Below, piece after piece: positions 15,166-24,259 of a DNA stretch of 28,910 nucleotides (position 1 is its first letter; each line of letters opens with the position of its first letter). Under the pieces are notes generated by a model. It did no database searches. It saw only the letters and a list, made by a program, of their open reading frames with translations, and was not told the origin of the DNA. Both the position numbers and the translations under genes were made by a program. This stretch comes from Christensenella sp. UBA4263 (lineage in GTDB: Bacteria > Bacillota > Clostridia > Christensenellales > Aristaeellaceae). The stretch spans positions 1-28,910 of the forward strand of contig DGWH01000017.1 of NCBI GenBank assembly GCA_002395225.1. The letters run 5' to 3'.

Positions 15166-15990
15166 ATGTCTTGCAAATCGTTTTTCCTGTGCCTGTGCTT
15201 TGTTCTCCTGACCCTCTTTGCCCTCACGGCCTGTGGTGAAAATATCCATCTTTCCCAGGAACTGATCGAGCGCGCCGTTATCCGTTATGCCGCATATGGC
15301 GAACGGGATGAGGAAGCACTCCGTCAGCTGGCCGAAGCCGACCCGGACCGGTATCAGAAATGGAACCGGATCATGGACCTCTGGGCGGCGCCGGTCACGG
15401 TCACCCCCGCCCTTCCGGATGATCTTCCGGATGATGATACCCTCTGCCTGACCGTACTGGGCTTCCAGCTGAATCCGGATGGAAGCATGCGGGAGGAACT
15501 GATTGAGCGGCTGAAGGTTCTGAAAACCGCCGCGGAAAAGTACCCGAAAGCAGTGATTGTGTGTACCGGCGGCGGTACCGCGGCAGAAAACAAGGAAGCC
15601 ACTGAAGCCGGAAAGATGGCCCAGTGGCTGCGGGAAAACGGCATTGAGCCGGCACGGATTTTCGTTGAGGACAAGTCCATCACCACGGCCCAGAACGCCA
15701 TCTTCACCTTTGATCTGCTTGCGGAAAAATGTCCTCAGGTCCGCCAGATTGCCCTCGTTTCCAGCGACTATCATATTGCCACCGGCAAACTGCTGTTTGG
15801 CGCGGAAGCCATTCTGCGGGACAGTCCCATTACGGTTGACGGAAACGCCGCCTGGCATGCCCCCAGCGGCACACTTTCTGCCATGTTCCAGGCCGGTGCG
15901 CTGATCGAGCTCTCCGGCGACACGGAAACGGCCTTTGAAATCTATTACGACAACTATGACATTCACGAACTGCCGCCTCTGAATCAATAA
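15166..15990 (+). CDS. YdcF/SanA-like (DUF218) lipoprotein
   Basis: A membrane-anchored DUF218 protein; relatives such as ElyC and SanA affect envelope integrity and cell-wall precursor metabolism. ATG 15166 follows GGAGGT and opens a lipoprotein signal (SFFLCLCFVLLTLFALTAC, with Cys at the lipobox). The frame is open further upstream but lacks a second SD. A helical, charged linker (about 25-85) precedes the DUF218 domain (about 90-250), with LTVLGFQLNPDGSMREELIERL, VIVCTGGGT, the E-A-xx-M-x-x-W-L helix, IFVEDKSITTAQNAIFTFDLL and IALVSSDYHIATGKLLF. All DUF218 hallmark blocks are intact; 274 aa in total. It sits between the DUF1349 gene and the HAD gene. Confidence 0.87.
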   Translation: MSCKSFFLCLCFVLLTLFALTACGENIHLSQELIERAVIRYAAYGERDEEALRQLAEADPDRYQKWNRIMDLWAAPVTVTPALPDDLPDDDTLCLTVLGFQLNPDGSMREELIERLKVLKTAAEKYPKAVIVCTGGGTAAENKEATEAGKMAQWLRENGIEPARIFVEDKSITTAQNAIFTFDLLAEKCPQVRQIALVSSDYHIATGKLLFGAEAILRDSPITVDGNAAWHAPSGTLSAMFQAGALIELSGDTETAFEIYYDNYDIHELPPLNQ

Positions 15991-16026
15991 GTCCCGACAT
16001 CCCATTATCCGGAAGGAGCCCGAAAA

Positions 16027-16707
16027 ATGAGCTTTATCCACGGCGGGGTCCCGGTTCGCCCCATTCGGGCCGTTCTGTTTGACATGGACGGCCTTCTCAT
16101 TGACTCCGAGAAGCTGGCGCTTGAATGCGACCATTGTGCTTTTGAGGAAATGGGCATTCCCATGGACTATTCCGTTCTTCTGCAGACGCTGGGCGAAACC
16201 GCTGCATCCAGCAACCGAATCTTTGCCGCACATATCAGCGGTCCCTTTGACCCGGACCATTTCTGGGCTCTCACCAGAAAATATTATGCTGAAAAGGTCC
16301 GTGCGGGTGACCTCAGGGCCAAGCCCGGTGCCCGTGAACTTCTCGATTCTCTGGAACGCCACGGGATTCCCTTTGCGCTGGGTTCCTCCAGCGGCATGCA
16401 GCGCATCTCCCTCTCCCTTCAGGCATGCGGCCTTGACCGTTTTCCGGTCATCGTCTGCGGAGATGATCCGGTCCGTTCCAAACCGGCACCGGACATTTTC
16501 ACTCTGGCTGCCCAGCGGCTCGGCATAAAGCCGGAGGACTGTCTGGTTCTGGAGGACTCCCCCAGCGGAATTGAGGCCGGTTTCAACGGCCGCATGCAGG
16601 TCTGTATGATTCCGGACCTTATCCCCTGGCGCGAATCGTTCGCCCACTTTTGTCATCATGCCTGCACCAGTCTCACGGACATTCCGTCCCTTCTCGATTC
16701 TATCTGA
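16027..16707 (+). CDS. HAD-superfamily sugar-phosphate phosphatase
   Basis: A magnesium-dependent phosphatase or phosphomutase of the beta-phosphoglucomutase-like HAD subgroup (226 aa), acting in the cytoplasm on a small phosphorylated sugar. The motifs are complete: DxD (Asp19, Asp21 in VLFDMDGLLIDSE), motif II Ser in LGSSSGM (about 120), motif III Lys152 (RSKPAPDIF), and motif IV LEDSPSGIEAG with Asp177. A small helical cap lies between about 30 and 95. A strong SD, GGAAGGAGC, precedes ATG 16027, 36 bases after the YdcF-like gene. Its last 8 bases overlap the end of the convergent cysteine desulfurase gene. Confidence 0.87.
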   Translation: MSFIHGGVPVRPIRAVLFDMDGLLIDSEKLALECDHCAFEEMGIPMDYSVLLQTLGETAASSNRIFAAHISGPFDPDHFWALTRKYYAEKVRAGDLRAKPGARELLDSLERHGIPFALGSSSGMQRISLSLQACGLDRFPVIVCGDDPVRSKPAPDIFTLAAQRLGIKPEDCLVLEDSPSGIEAGFNGRMQVCMIPDLIPWRESFAHFCHHACTSLTDIPSLLDSI

Positions 16708-17830
16708 CCAGTCCGGCGATTTCCTCTGCGATACGGTCCGCATCCGCCTCGGTACTCTCCCGTCCGAGCGTGATGCGGACCGTTCCTTTTATGTACTTAT
16801 CCGGGACACAAATGGCTCTGAGTACGTGCGATACGGTGATTTCCTGTGAATGACAGGCCGATCCGGCAGCCACGGCAATTCCTTTTCGGTCCAGAAGATA
16901 CACCAGTGTCCGCCCATCCTGTCCCGCAAAGGAAACCGAAACCAGTCCGGGCAGATGCCGTTCACTGCCATTGATGACAAAATCCATCCCCTTTTCCCTC
17001 AGCCTGCCGATAAGCCGTGACCGCAGACTTTCCAGGCGAACCTGTTCCTGCGCCATCTCACCAATGCTCTCGCTCAGTGCCGCCGCCATTCCGACAATGC
17101 CGGCCACATTCTCCGTCCCGGAACGCATTCCCCGCTCCTGCCCGCCGCCGTGATGCAGTGCCTCCAGTGCCAGCCCATGCCGCACATACAGGAAGCCGAT
17201 TCCTTTCGGCCCGCCAAACTTGTGGGCACTGGCCGAAAGCAGCCCGACCGCTGTGTCATTCACCCGAAGCGGAATATGCCCGACCGCCTGAACGGCATCC
17301 GTATGAAACGCTGCCCCTGCCTCTTTGGCCACGTTGGCAAGTGCGGTGATCTCCTGGACGGTCCCGATTTCATTGTTTGCCGCCATCACGGAAACCAGCG
17401 CGGTATCCGGCCTCAGCGCTGACCGGAGTGCCTCCGGCGAAATCCGGCCTTCCCGATCCGGACACAGCCGCGTCACGTTCCAGCCAAAACGTTCCAGGAA
17501 TGCGCAGGGCTCCAGAACCGCAGGATGTTCAATGGCGCTGGTGACAACATGCCCCGGTCTTCCCCTGAAACAGGCCCATGCTCTGCCCTTGACTGCCCAG
17601 TTATCCGCCTCGGTCCCGCCGGAAGTAAAGAAAATCTCATCCGGCCGCGCTCCCAGCAGTCCGGCAATGCGCTCTCTCGCCTCAAGCACAGCGCGCCTTG
17701 GTGCACGGCTGTACGTATCCGCCGCGGACGGATTTCCGAACTCCCGTTCCAGCCAGGGCATCATCGCCTGCCGGGCCGACTCCCGCAGAGGGGCCGTTGC
17801 CGCATAATCCGCATAAACCGCAGGTTCCAT
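16700..17830 (-). CDS. Cysteine desulfurase (NifS/IscS family)
   Basis: A PLP enzyme that removes sulfur from L-cysteine for Fe-S clusters, tRNA thiolation or other carriers. The start at ATG 17830 is preferred over the ATG 24 bases upstream because GAGGAGG lies 8 bases before it; this gives 376 aa, the usual length. The substrate/fold blocks are YADYAATAP, FGNPSA and TSGGTEADNWAV; His102 is in EHPAV; the PLP lysine is Lys204 in SAHKFGGPKG; RSGTEN follows. The sulfur-accepting Cys326 is in GSACHS, the short-loop NifS type. No IscU- or ThiI-type partner is adjacent. It converges with, and overlaps by 8 bases, the HAD gene. Confidence 0.92.
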   Translation of the reverse strand: MEPAVYADYAATAPLRESARQAMMPWLEREFGNPSAADTYSRAPRRAVLEARERIAGLLGARPDEIFFTSGGTEADNWAVKGRAWACFRGRPGHVVTSAIEHPAVLEPCAFLERFGWNVTRLCPDREGRISPEALRSALRPDTALVSVMAANNEIGTVQEITALANVAKEAGAAFHTDAVQAVGHIPLRVNDTAVGLLSASAHKFGGPKGIGFLYVRHGLALEALHHGGGQERGMRSGTENVAGIVGMAAALSESIGEMAQEQVRLESLRSRLIGRLREKGMDFVINGSERHLPGLVSVSFAGQDGRTLVYLLDRKGIAVAAGSACHSQEITVSHVLRAICVPDKYIKGTVRITLGRESTEADADRIAEEIAGLVR

Positions 17831-17889
17831 CTGAAAATCCTCCTCAGTTCTCATTTGCCAAAGTGAGATTGCAGGAAGCCTGGGCAGCT

Positions 17890-18387
17890 TTATCCGTGTT
17901 TCCGTCCCACGCGGCCCTCAGATGTTCCGGTGAAAAATGCGGAACTGTTCACTATCCCGGTCCATTCACTGCCTTTTGTCGATGCCCTGAATGCATCCAG
18001 GATTTCACGGTTTGGGATAGACCTCACTTCGTACGGCATCATCGCCCAGATAGCCGAGATGAACCAGAAGAGACAGCATGTCATCCCTTCCGTGAAAGGT
18101 GATCCTATGACAGGCTGACGTATCTCCCCTGAGCCGTCCATCAGCAGCGCCGCGGCGTCCTGCAGCCCGTCATAATCCCGTCGGAGATATTCGGCCAGCA
18201 CTTCAGCTGAGTCCAGGTATTCTATCTGGCCTTTCGTATCTTCCCGTATTCTGAACCGTGCATCCCATTCATCGATAATGATGACAAACAAACGCTTTGT
18301 TTTTGAATAGATTTTATTCATAAACGGTGGAAGATGCTGCCTTTTCCCCTCAAATGGACGTTTGGGGACATATCCGGCATTTTTCAT
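17890..18387 (-). pseudogene. Decayed AAA-ATPase / PD-(D/E)XK family gene
   Basis: The frame keeps the Walker B-like strand RLFVIIIDEWDARFR and, further on, LRRDYDGLQDAAALLMDG, a poorly conserved middle, and IPNREILDAFRAS. These correspond to scattered parts of the large AAA-ATPase-like/DUF1703 proteins of gut bacteria (about 550 aa). The P-loop, the segment between Walker B and the YDGL block, and the nuclease tail are missing, so there are both truncation and an internal deletion. The first codons overlap the end of the upstream DUF3237-like gene and have no credible SD. Confidence 0.7.
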
Positions 18388-18818
18388 CCATGATGCTCTT
18401 TTTCCAGTGTGGTATCAAAGATATGGATGTCCACGCCCGCCTCCGTTCCATGCACCTCGGAACGAAAGACCGGACGGGTCAGATAATCGAAAAGCACCGG
18501 GCTGTCCGTCATAAACTTCGGGCATGCCGTCAGCTTCGGATCATCCGTCCGGAACCAGCCATTGTTTTCCACGTAAATCCGGCAGTTATTCCCCTCCCGG
18601 TCTGCGCCTTCCAGCATATACCTGGCACAAAGATGGCGGCAGCCGGTGGGATCTGTTACCTGGACATCTACCCCGCCGGGGAGAATGGTTCCGGTGAACA
18701 GCTCCGATTCCACCATTCCTGTAAACGGAAGCATCGTCACATCACCGCAGGCACTTTTCATCCGGGATATCCTGTCCCGTTCAAGGCACACATGAATAAT
18801 CATGATCGGTTTCGTCAT
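18384..18818 (-). CDS. DUF3237-like small protein
   Basis: A 144-aa cytoplasmic protein of unknown function. ATG 18818 follows GGAGGAGGG at good spacing and is preferred over ATG 18836, whose codons contain that SD. The family-like pattern is ESELFTGTILPGGVDVQVTDPTG, then ARYMLEGADREGNNCRIYVENNGWF, and a C-terminal LFDYLTRPVFRSEVHGTEAGVDIHIFD. This is the single beta-barrel layout of DUF3237. It lies 115 bases downstream of ribulokinase on the same strand and could be co-transcribed, but no direct link to pentose metabolism is visible. Confidence 0.65.
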   Translation of the reverse strand: MTKPIMIIHVCLERDRISRMKSACGDVTMLPFTGMVESELFTGTILPGGVDVQVTDPTGCRHLCARYMLEGADREGNNCRIYVENNGWFRTDDPKLTACPKFMTDSPVLFDYLTRPVFRSEVHGTEAGVDIHIFDTTLEKEHHG

Positions 18819-18933
18819 TCTTCTGCCCTCCTCCATGATCTGCTGAATGATCTTTCTGCGTTACCGGCCCTGTAACCGGCCATTTTAGGCCACATTTCCA
18901 TTTCCCTGACCGGCGGACACACGGTCCGCTTTC

Positions 18934-20577
18934 TTATCGGTGCATTCGGGTCAGACGGTGCATCAGGTCAGGGTTCTCCCGGCCGAAGTACCGGTGCAGT
19001 TCCAGATAATCCGCGTACAGTTTGTCGTACACATCTGCCTCCGCTGTTTCCGGCCGGATCGGGTCCTGCTGCACCTGTCCAAGACGCCTGACGATTTCAG
19101 CGAGGCTTCCATATCCGGTCACCGATTCCGGTGCAGCACAAATGCCCAGCATGGCTGCGCCAAGGGCACTGGCCTGTTTGCTGGCGCAGATGCGAACCGG
19201 CCGCCGCAGCACATTGGCAAATGTCCTGACAACAAAGGGATTTTTCGCCGGGATTCCTCCTCCCAGAACAATCTCACGCACCGGCAGACCGGCCTTTTCA
19301 AAGCTCTCCAGAATGGTCCTTGTTCCGAACGCCGCAGACTCAACCAGCGCCATATAGATTTCCTCCGGCTTTGTCCGGAGATTCAATCCGACGATGAGGC
19401 CGTTGAGTTCAAAATCCATAAGCGGTGAACGGACCCCATTCAGCCAGTCGAGGGCAATCAGGCCGGTATCGCCGGCATGAACCCCCTCAAGCTTCTGCGT
19501 CAGCAGCTGATGCGGGGAAAGACCACGTTCCCGCGCCTCCCTGGCATACGGCTCTGGGAAACAGTTCCGCACCGCCCATTCAAACTGATCGCCCACACAG
19601 GATTGTCCGGCCTCAATGCCAAACCACCCGGGCATGATCCCGTCCCAGACAATTCCCTGAATTCCCGGAACGCCCGCAGCCCGTTCAGTCAGCATCAGGT
19701 GGCAGGCAGAGGTTCCCATGATGATCATCATTTCACCCGGTCCGGTAATCCCGCCGCCCAGAACAGAGCTGTGGGCGTCAATGATCGGCGTACCTACCGG
19801 CGTTCCGGGCAGCAGATGCAGTTTCTCCGCCATCTCCGGACAGAGCACGCCCGCCCTGGAGCCAACCGGAAGGATCGGCTGATTCATCTTCGTGCACACG
19901 ATGTCCGGCAGGCGGGGATCAAGCCTGGCCAGATACTCCCGGGAAGGGAAATCCTCCACAACCAGCGCCTTATACCCTCTCCCGCAGCCGGACACGGTGA
20001 GGTGGTCCGTCAGAATCCAGGTCAGCCAGTCCATGACCTCAAGGAGTGCATCTGCCCGGTCCACCACCTGCGGTGCACAGTGAAGGGTTTCCAGCACTTT
20101 CGGGAACATCCACTCGCTGGAGATTCGTCCCCCGTAACGCTCAAGCCAGGGTTCCCCCATTTCCGAGGCAATCTCCGTCATCCTGGCTGCCTCCGCTTCG
20201 CCCCCGTGGTGCTTCCACAGCTTCAGCCAGGCATGCGGCTCGGAACGGAATTCCGGATATTCCGAGAGAGGCTTTTTGTTCCGGCCCACCGGCAAAAGAG
20301 TGGAAGCCGTGGCATCTATGGCCAGACCGACCACGTTCTCCGGTCCCAGTCCGCTCCTGTCCATCACCGCGGATACCGTCTCAATGAGCCCGTTCAGATA
20401 ATCCATGGGATCCTGCAGGGCATATGACCGCGGCACATTCTTTCCCGGGAATCCGCTCAGCAGCCCGTGTGCATATTCCACAACGCTTTCCGCTGCCGTT
20501 TTCCCTGTATCAATATCTACCAGAATTGCGCGTACCGACTGCGTGCCATAATCGACACCAATTGCATATTTGCCCAT
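18934..20577 (-). CDS. araB: L-ribulokinase (FGGY kinase)
   Basis: Phosphorylates L-ribulose (and often D-ribulose) with ATP, feeding the pentose phosphate pathway; cytoplasmic. At 547 aa it has the AraB length, longer than xylulokinases. The N-terminal VDYGTQSVRAILVDIDTG is the phosphate-binding start; MDWLTWILTDHLT, DAHSSVLGGGITGPGEMMIIMGTSACHLML, IEAGQSCVGDQFEWAVRN (catalytic Asp in GDQ) and the FGGY C-terminal signature VLGGGIPAKNPFVVRTFANVLRRPV...ASALGAAMLG follow in order. AGGAG lies 6 bases before ATG 20577. There is no araA or araD in the window, so the gene is separated from the rest of an arabinose pathway or serves another ketopentose. Confidence 0.9.
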   Translation of the reverse strand: MGKYAIGVDYGTQSVRAILVDIDTGKTAAESVVEYAHGLLSGFPGKNVPRSYALQDPMDYLNGLIETVSAVMDRSGLGPENVVGLAIDATASTLLPVGRNKKPLSEYPEFRSEPHAWLKLWKHHGGEAEAARMTEIASEMGEPWLERYGGRISSEWMFPKVLETLHCAPQVVDRADALLEVMDWLTWILTDHLTVSGCGRGYKALVVEDFPSREYLARLDPRLPDIVCTKMNQPILPVGSRAGVLCPEMAEKLHLLPGTPVGTPIIDAHSSVLGGGITGPGEMMIIMGTSACHLMLTERAAGVPGIQGIVWDGIMPGWFGIEAGQSCVGDQFEWAVRNCFPEPYAREARERGLSPHQLLTQKLEGVHAGDTGLIALDWLNGVRSPLMDFELNGLIVGLNLRTKPEEIYMALVESAAFGTRTILESFEKAGLPVREIVLGGGIPAKNPFVVRTFANVLRRPVRICASKQASALGAAMLGICAAPESVTGYGSLAEIVRRLGQVQQDPIRPETAEADVYDKLYADYLELHRYFGRENPDLMHRLTRMHR

Positions 20578-20816
20578 GTCGTTCTCCTGTTTGTCACAAG
20601 TAGCTGCCCGGTTTCACGCCGGACGGATCCCACGCCAACGCAGGACAATGTCCGCACGCCTCTCCCTTTCCCCTGAAGTGAGGCGTATCGATCAGGCTTT
20701 CTCTGTTCATCTCCGTCCTGAACGCGTGGTTGATCCGCATCACTGTGTATCTGTTATCCAACCAGGTTGTCTCTGATTTTGTCCTATTTTACCATATGAA
20801 GCGGCCATATGCAAAA
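20578..20816. other. Region upstream of araB
   Basis: About 240 bp without a gene. The two CATATG palindromes near 20795-20812 and a TTGCAT-17-TAAAAT pair on the minus strand (near 20784-20812) could be an araB promoter, but the -35 is poor. Confidence 0.3.
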
Positions 20817-20842
20817 AAGAGTGCAGCCAAGGCTGCACTCTT
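20813..20842 (-). terminator. Terminator of repeat protein A
   Basis: AAGAGTGCAGCC (20817-20828) pairs perfectly with GGCTGCACTCTT (20831-20842). On the minus strand it is followed by a run of T, and it lies 37 bases beyond the stop codon of the large gene. Its stem shares GAGTGCAGC/GCTGCACTC with the terminator at 28637-28665. Confidence 0.9.
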
Positions 20843-20878
20843 GCAATTATGAATATCTCAAATCGTCATCAAAAAGAA

Positions 20879-23800
20879 TCACAGCAACTGGATCGTCCAG
20901 GTTCCATCCTCCAGCTGTCTGAAGCCGAAGCGTGCTGTCATATTCCCAGGCAGAGTCATCTCGATATAATTCCATTCTACCCGAACACCGTTTTCATATC
21001 TGTAAATCGTTCTGATGGCTTTACGAAGATCAACGTCCAGACCATCTATCAGCTTTTTCGCATCATCGCCAAGTGCGTATCCGGACAAGGCAGCAACATT
21101 GCCGAATCCGGCCTTTGTCAGAATGACCAGAAGCTGCTGCGTCGGATCAAGTTTCGCCAGGGCTTGCCGTTCCTCACCCTTGAGCAGGCCGTTCACAGCA
21201 GAAATCGCAACACGGTTGTTTGATTTAATGTCCGCCAGCTTAGCCAGAGCGCTGTCTTTGCCCTGCTCATTCCCCTGCTCATTCTTCATCACAAATGATG
21301 TTACCGTCTTTTCTTCTCTGTCTTCGTTTCCTTCGTTTCCTTCATTTCCTTCGTTTCCTTCGCTTCCTTCGTTTCCTTCGTTTCCTTCGTTTCCTTCGCT
21401 TCCTTCGCTTCCTTCATCCGATGACTCCTGCGCAACCGCCTCGACCGTTGCCGACAGATAGACACCGCCGCCACGGGGAACAATGATGTAGAAATTGCCG
21501 TCACTGTCTTTCAGAAGCGTCTCTTCCTTGCCCTCGCCGTTAAAGGCACCGGTAATCTGATAGCCCGAATCCGCGCTGATCTTAAGAACAACCTTGTCAT
21601 CCTCGTGGGCGACATCATATTCTTTACCGGTAAAGTCTGTGTATTTCGTCGTTCCTTCCATATTCACATGCGCATTGGCGAGAGACGGATCCACTTTGAT
21701 AATATACTGGACCTGCTTCAGAACTTCTTCGGTCTTTTCCGCCTTGTTATTGTCCTCACTGCTCTCCGGCGTCTTAACCGTCAGGTACTCCTGCTCTTCA
21801 GTAGCCTCACCATTCTCATTATTTACTGTGGTCGGTTCAATCTTCCAGACCGTCAGCGTGAAGTTTCCGGCATCCACATTTTCATTAACGACAACTGCAC
21901 CGGACTCACCCTTAATCGTGCCCTCGACAATCACATTTACATTGCCGCCGGAAAGTGTCGGAACGACTTCAAGACCATATCCGCTGGAAACGATATCGCC
22001 TTCCACCTTGACATTTGCAGTGCCCAATTCTTCAGCTGTTTTTTCAGCCGGTTCTTCAGCCGGTTCATCAACCGTTTGTTCACTGGACTGCCGATTTCCA
22101 ATCACTACACCCGCGACACTGTCGTCGGTGACCGGTGCATCCGAGTCAGAACCTTTCGCGATGGATTTCGCCTCTACATTTCCCTTAATGATGGCTGCCA
22201 CTTCAGAATCACTGCCAATAACAGAAATCTTCAGGCCCGCATTCTCAGCTCCCGTATACGTTTTGCTTACCTGCTCGGAACTATCGCCTTCAGACTCTTC
22301 CTGACTCTCTTCTTCAGATTTTTTCTCCTCCGGAGTGGTTGTTAATGTTAAAATCACATCTCCTTCAGCCGTGTAGGAAATTACGCTCGCGCCATCAGCA
22401 TCCAGATTAACCGCAGTCCCTGATATAGAATCATTGCTGCCATTGGCCGTTACATCAGCAGTCACACTGCCTGTCGTAATGTCAGCCGTATTCTCTTTGC
22501 CTGTAGTTGCTGCGTTAACGCCTGTCACTGATGCGAACTGAAGGCCCTCTCCATCAGCTGTAGTTTCTGCTGTTGCCTTGACATCTCCAGTTTTCACAAT
22601 GGTATTATTACCAGGTCCGTCAGGTTTGTTCACGAACTCACTATCGTTTGATACGTTGATACCAGTTGCGCTGTTTTTACCCTCTGCGGTTACTTCTTTA
22701 ACGGTTACTTCGATCGTATTGTTATTCCCAGTCGCAGAAGTCTTAACGCCTGTTGCCTCGCCTTCTGTCGATGTTGCTTTGACATTCTCGGCATTTACAA
22801 CCGTCTTATTACCAGTTCCATAAGGCCTCAATAATGCGTAACCAGTACTTGCATCGATACCTGTTGTGGATTGCTCTTTACCTTCAGCCGTTACGTCTTT
22901 GACGGTTACATCGACCGTATTCTTATTTCCACTCGTTGAAGCTGTAATGCCTGTTGCGTAGCCTTCTGTCGCTGTCGCTTTGACATTCCCGGCTGTTACA
23001 GCAGAATTATTCTCTGAGCCGGCAACGCTCTCTCTTACTCTATCAGAATTTGTACCAGCAAGATGTGTTCTCAATTCATTGTGACTTGATTCAGAACTTG
23101 CCGCAACGCCTGAGACACTATATCTGCCTTCTGCCGTTACTTCGTTTACCGTTGCCTCAACCGTATTCTTATCACCTTTTGTTGAAACAGTAACACCTGT
23201 TGCGGAGTTATTCTTCGATGTAACGTTAACATCTCCGGCCTTAACAACCGTTTTATTCTCTGAGCCAGCAAGTTCCTGATTATGTGTACTATCCTCACCA
23301 GTTTTAACTGAAATGGAATCCTTCTCACCAGAATTGGCGCTGGCTTCGATGCCTGTTGCTTTTCCAGCATTTCCTTCAGCGTTTGCCGTTACAGCCTTTG
23401 CTTCTACTTCGGTCGTATTCTTATCCCCATTTGCTGAAGCAGTAATGCCTGTTGCGTCGCTTCTCGATGTTGCTGTAACATCCCCGGCTTTTACAACAGT
23501 TTTATTTTCCGAACCTGCAGGCCCCTTTTCGTATGAGTTTGCGCTACCCCCATTTTCAAAATAAGTATTTGATTGCTGTTCAATTTCAGCAGAGCTGGAA
23601 CTGGCTTCGATGCCTGTTGTGGAAAATTCACCTTCTGCCGTTACTGCGTTTACTGTTGCTTCAGCCGTATTCTTGTCTCCATTTGCTGAAGCAGCAACGC
23701 CTGTTGCGGAGCCGTCATTCGATGTTGCGTTAACATCCCCGGCGTTTACAGTGGCTTTGCTCTCTGAACCAACAAGTTCCTGTTCATATTTGGTTTCGGG

Positions 23801-24259
23801 ATCCTGTCCAGACTGTGAAGTTGAATCCGATTTTTCAACAACAGAGCTGGAGCTGACTTCGATGCCTGTCGTCTTTTCATTTCCCTCTGCCGTTACTTCT
23901 TTTACGGTAGCTTCGGCATTTCCACTGCCCTGCTCTCCACCGGCTGCAGACACATGCGCACCGATAGCCTTACCATTTTCAGAAGTTACTTCAATGTTTT
24001 CATTCACCGTTAATTTTGCCGATGCATCTCCCGCTGCACCATCTGCCGATACATTGGCTCCGGTCTGGTCGTCCTCACCGGCAACCTCAACTGCCTCCAC
24101 AGCCTTTTCAACTGTCGTCTCTCCAGAAGAAGTGTCGGGAGCAATCACATTAACCGTCCCCGTCGTCTGTGCAGCTTCTCCCTCTGCCAGCACACCGGCA
24201 ATGGGATTGATGACCAGCATCATTGAGACCATCAGACTTGCCGTCTTTTTCAGGTTCAT
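20879..24259 (-). CDS. Giant secreted beta-repeat protein A
   Basis: An unrecognised 1126-aa exported protein, very acidic and without any cysteine. A signal peptide (LMVSMMLVINPIAGVLAEGE, cleavage near 25) is followed by about nine imperfect repeats (about 85-650) of the pattern NKTVVKAGDVxATS...ATGITASANGDKNTxExxVKxVTAEG...TGIxASS, suggestive of a beta-solenoid. Next comes a non-repetitive region with VAAIIKGNVEAKSI and LGTANVKVEGDIVSSGYGLEVVPTL, then a small beta domain (YDVAHEDDKVVLKISADSGYQITG...VPRGGGVYLSATVEA), an EGN/EGS linker, and a conserved C-terminal domain of about 110 aa. There is no LPXTG, SLH or choline-binding motif, so surface attachment is unexplained. AGGAGGT precedes ATG 24259. 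Adhesin or matrix protein is a guess from architecture only. Confidence 0.85.
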   Translation of the reverse strand: MNLKKTASLMVSMMLVINPIAGVLAEGEAAQTTGTVNVIAPDTSSGETTVEKAVEAVEVAGEDDQTGANVSADGAAGDASAKLTVNENIEVTSENGKAIGAHVSAAGGEQGSGNAEATVKEVTAEGNEKTTGIEVSSSSVVEKSDSTSQSGQDPETKYEQELVGSESKATVNAGDVNATSNDGSATGVAASANGDKNTAEATVNAVTAEGEFSTTGIEASSSSAEIEQQSNTYFENGGSANSYEKGPAGSENKTVVKAGDVTATSRSDATGITASANGDKNTTEVEAKAVTANAEGNAGKATGIEASANSGEKDSISVKTGEDSTHNQELAGSENKTVVKAGDVNVTSKNNSATGVTVSTKGDKNTVEATVNEVTAEGRYSVSGVAASSESSHNELRTHLAGTNSDRVRESVAGSENNSAVTAGNVKATATEGYATGITASTSGNKNTVDVTVKDVTAEGKEQSTTGIDASTGYALLRPYGTGNKTVVNAENVKATSTEGEATGVKTSATGNNNTIEVTVKEVTAEGKNSATGINVSNDSEFVNKPDGPGNNTIVKTGDVKATAETTADGEGLQFASVTGVNAATTGKENTADITTGSVTADVTANGSNDSISGTAVNLDADGASVISYTAEGDVILTLTTTPEEKKSEEESQEESEGDSSEQVSKTYTGAENAGLKISVIGSDSEVAAIIKGNVEAKSIAKGSDSDAPVTDDSVAGVVIGNRQSSEQTVDEPAEEPAEKTAEELGTANVKVEGDIVSSGYGLEVVPTLSGGNVNVIVEGTIKGESGAVVVNENVDAGNFTLTVWKIEPTTVNNENGEATEEQEYLTVKTPESSEDNNKAEKTEEVLKQVQYIIKVDPSLANAHVNMEGTTKYTDFTGKEYDVAHEDDKVVLKISADSGYQITGAFNGEGKEETLLKDSDGNFYIIVPRGGGVYLSATVEAVAQESSDEGSEGSEGNEGNEGNEGSEGNEGNEGNEGNEDREEKTVTSFVMKNEQGNEQGKDSALAKLADIKSNNRVAISAVNGLLKGEERQALAKLDPTQQLLVILTKAGFGNVAALSGYALGDDAKKLIDGLDVDLRKAIRTIYRYENGVRVEWNYIEMTLPGNMTARFGFRQLEDGTWTIQLL
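21322..21418 (-). repeat. 9-bp tandem repeat coding for (EGN/EGS)n
   Basis: About ten imperfect copies of GTTTCCTTC on the plus strand, read as GAA-GGA-AAC or GAA-GGA-AGC. Gain or loss of units keeps the frame, so the linker length can vary. The paralogue B lacks the tract at the same place. Confidence 0.9.

Noticed and set aside
15082..16743. A 553-codon minus-strand frame opposite the YdcF-like and HAD genes
   Set aside because: It overlaps two genes with clear catalytic or domain motifs; a shadow frame from GC-rich codon structure.
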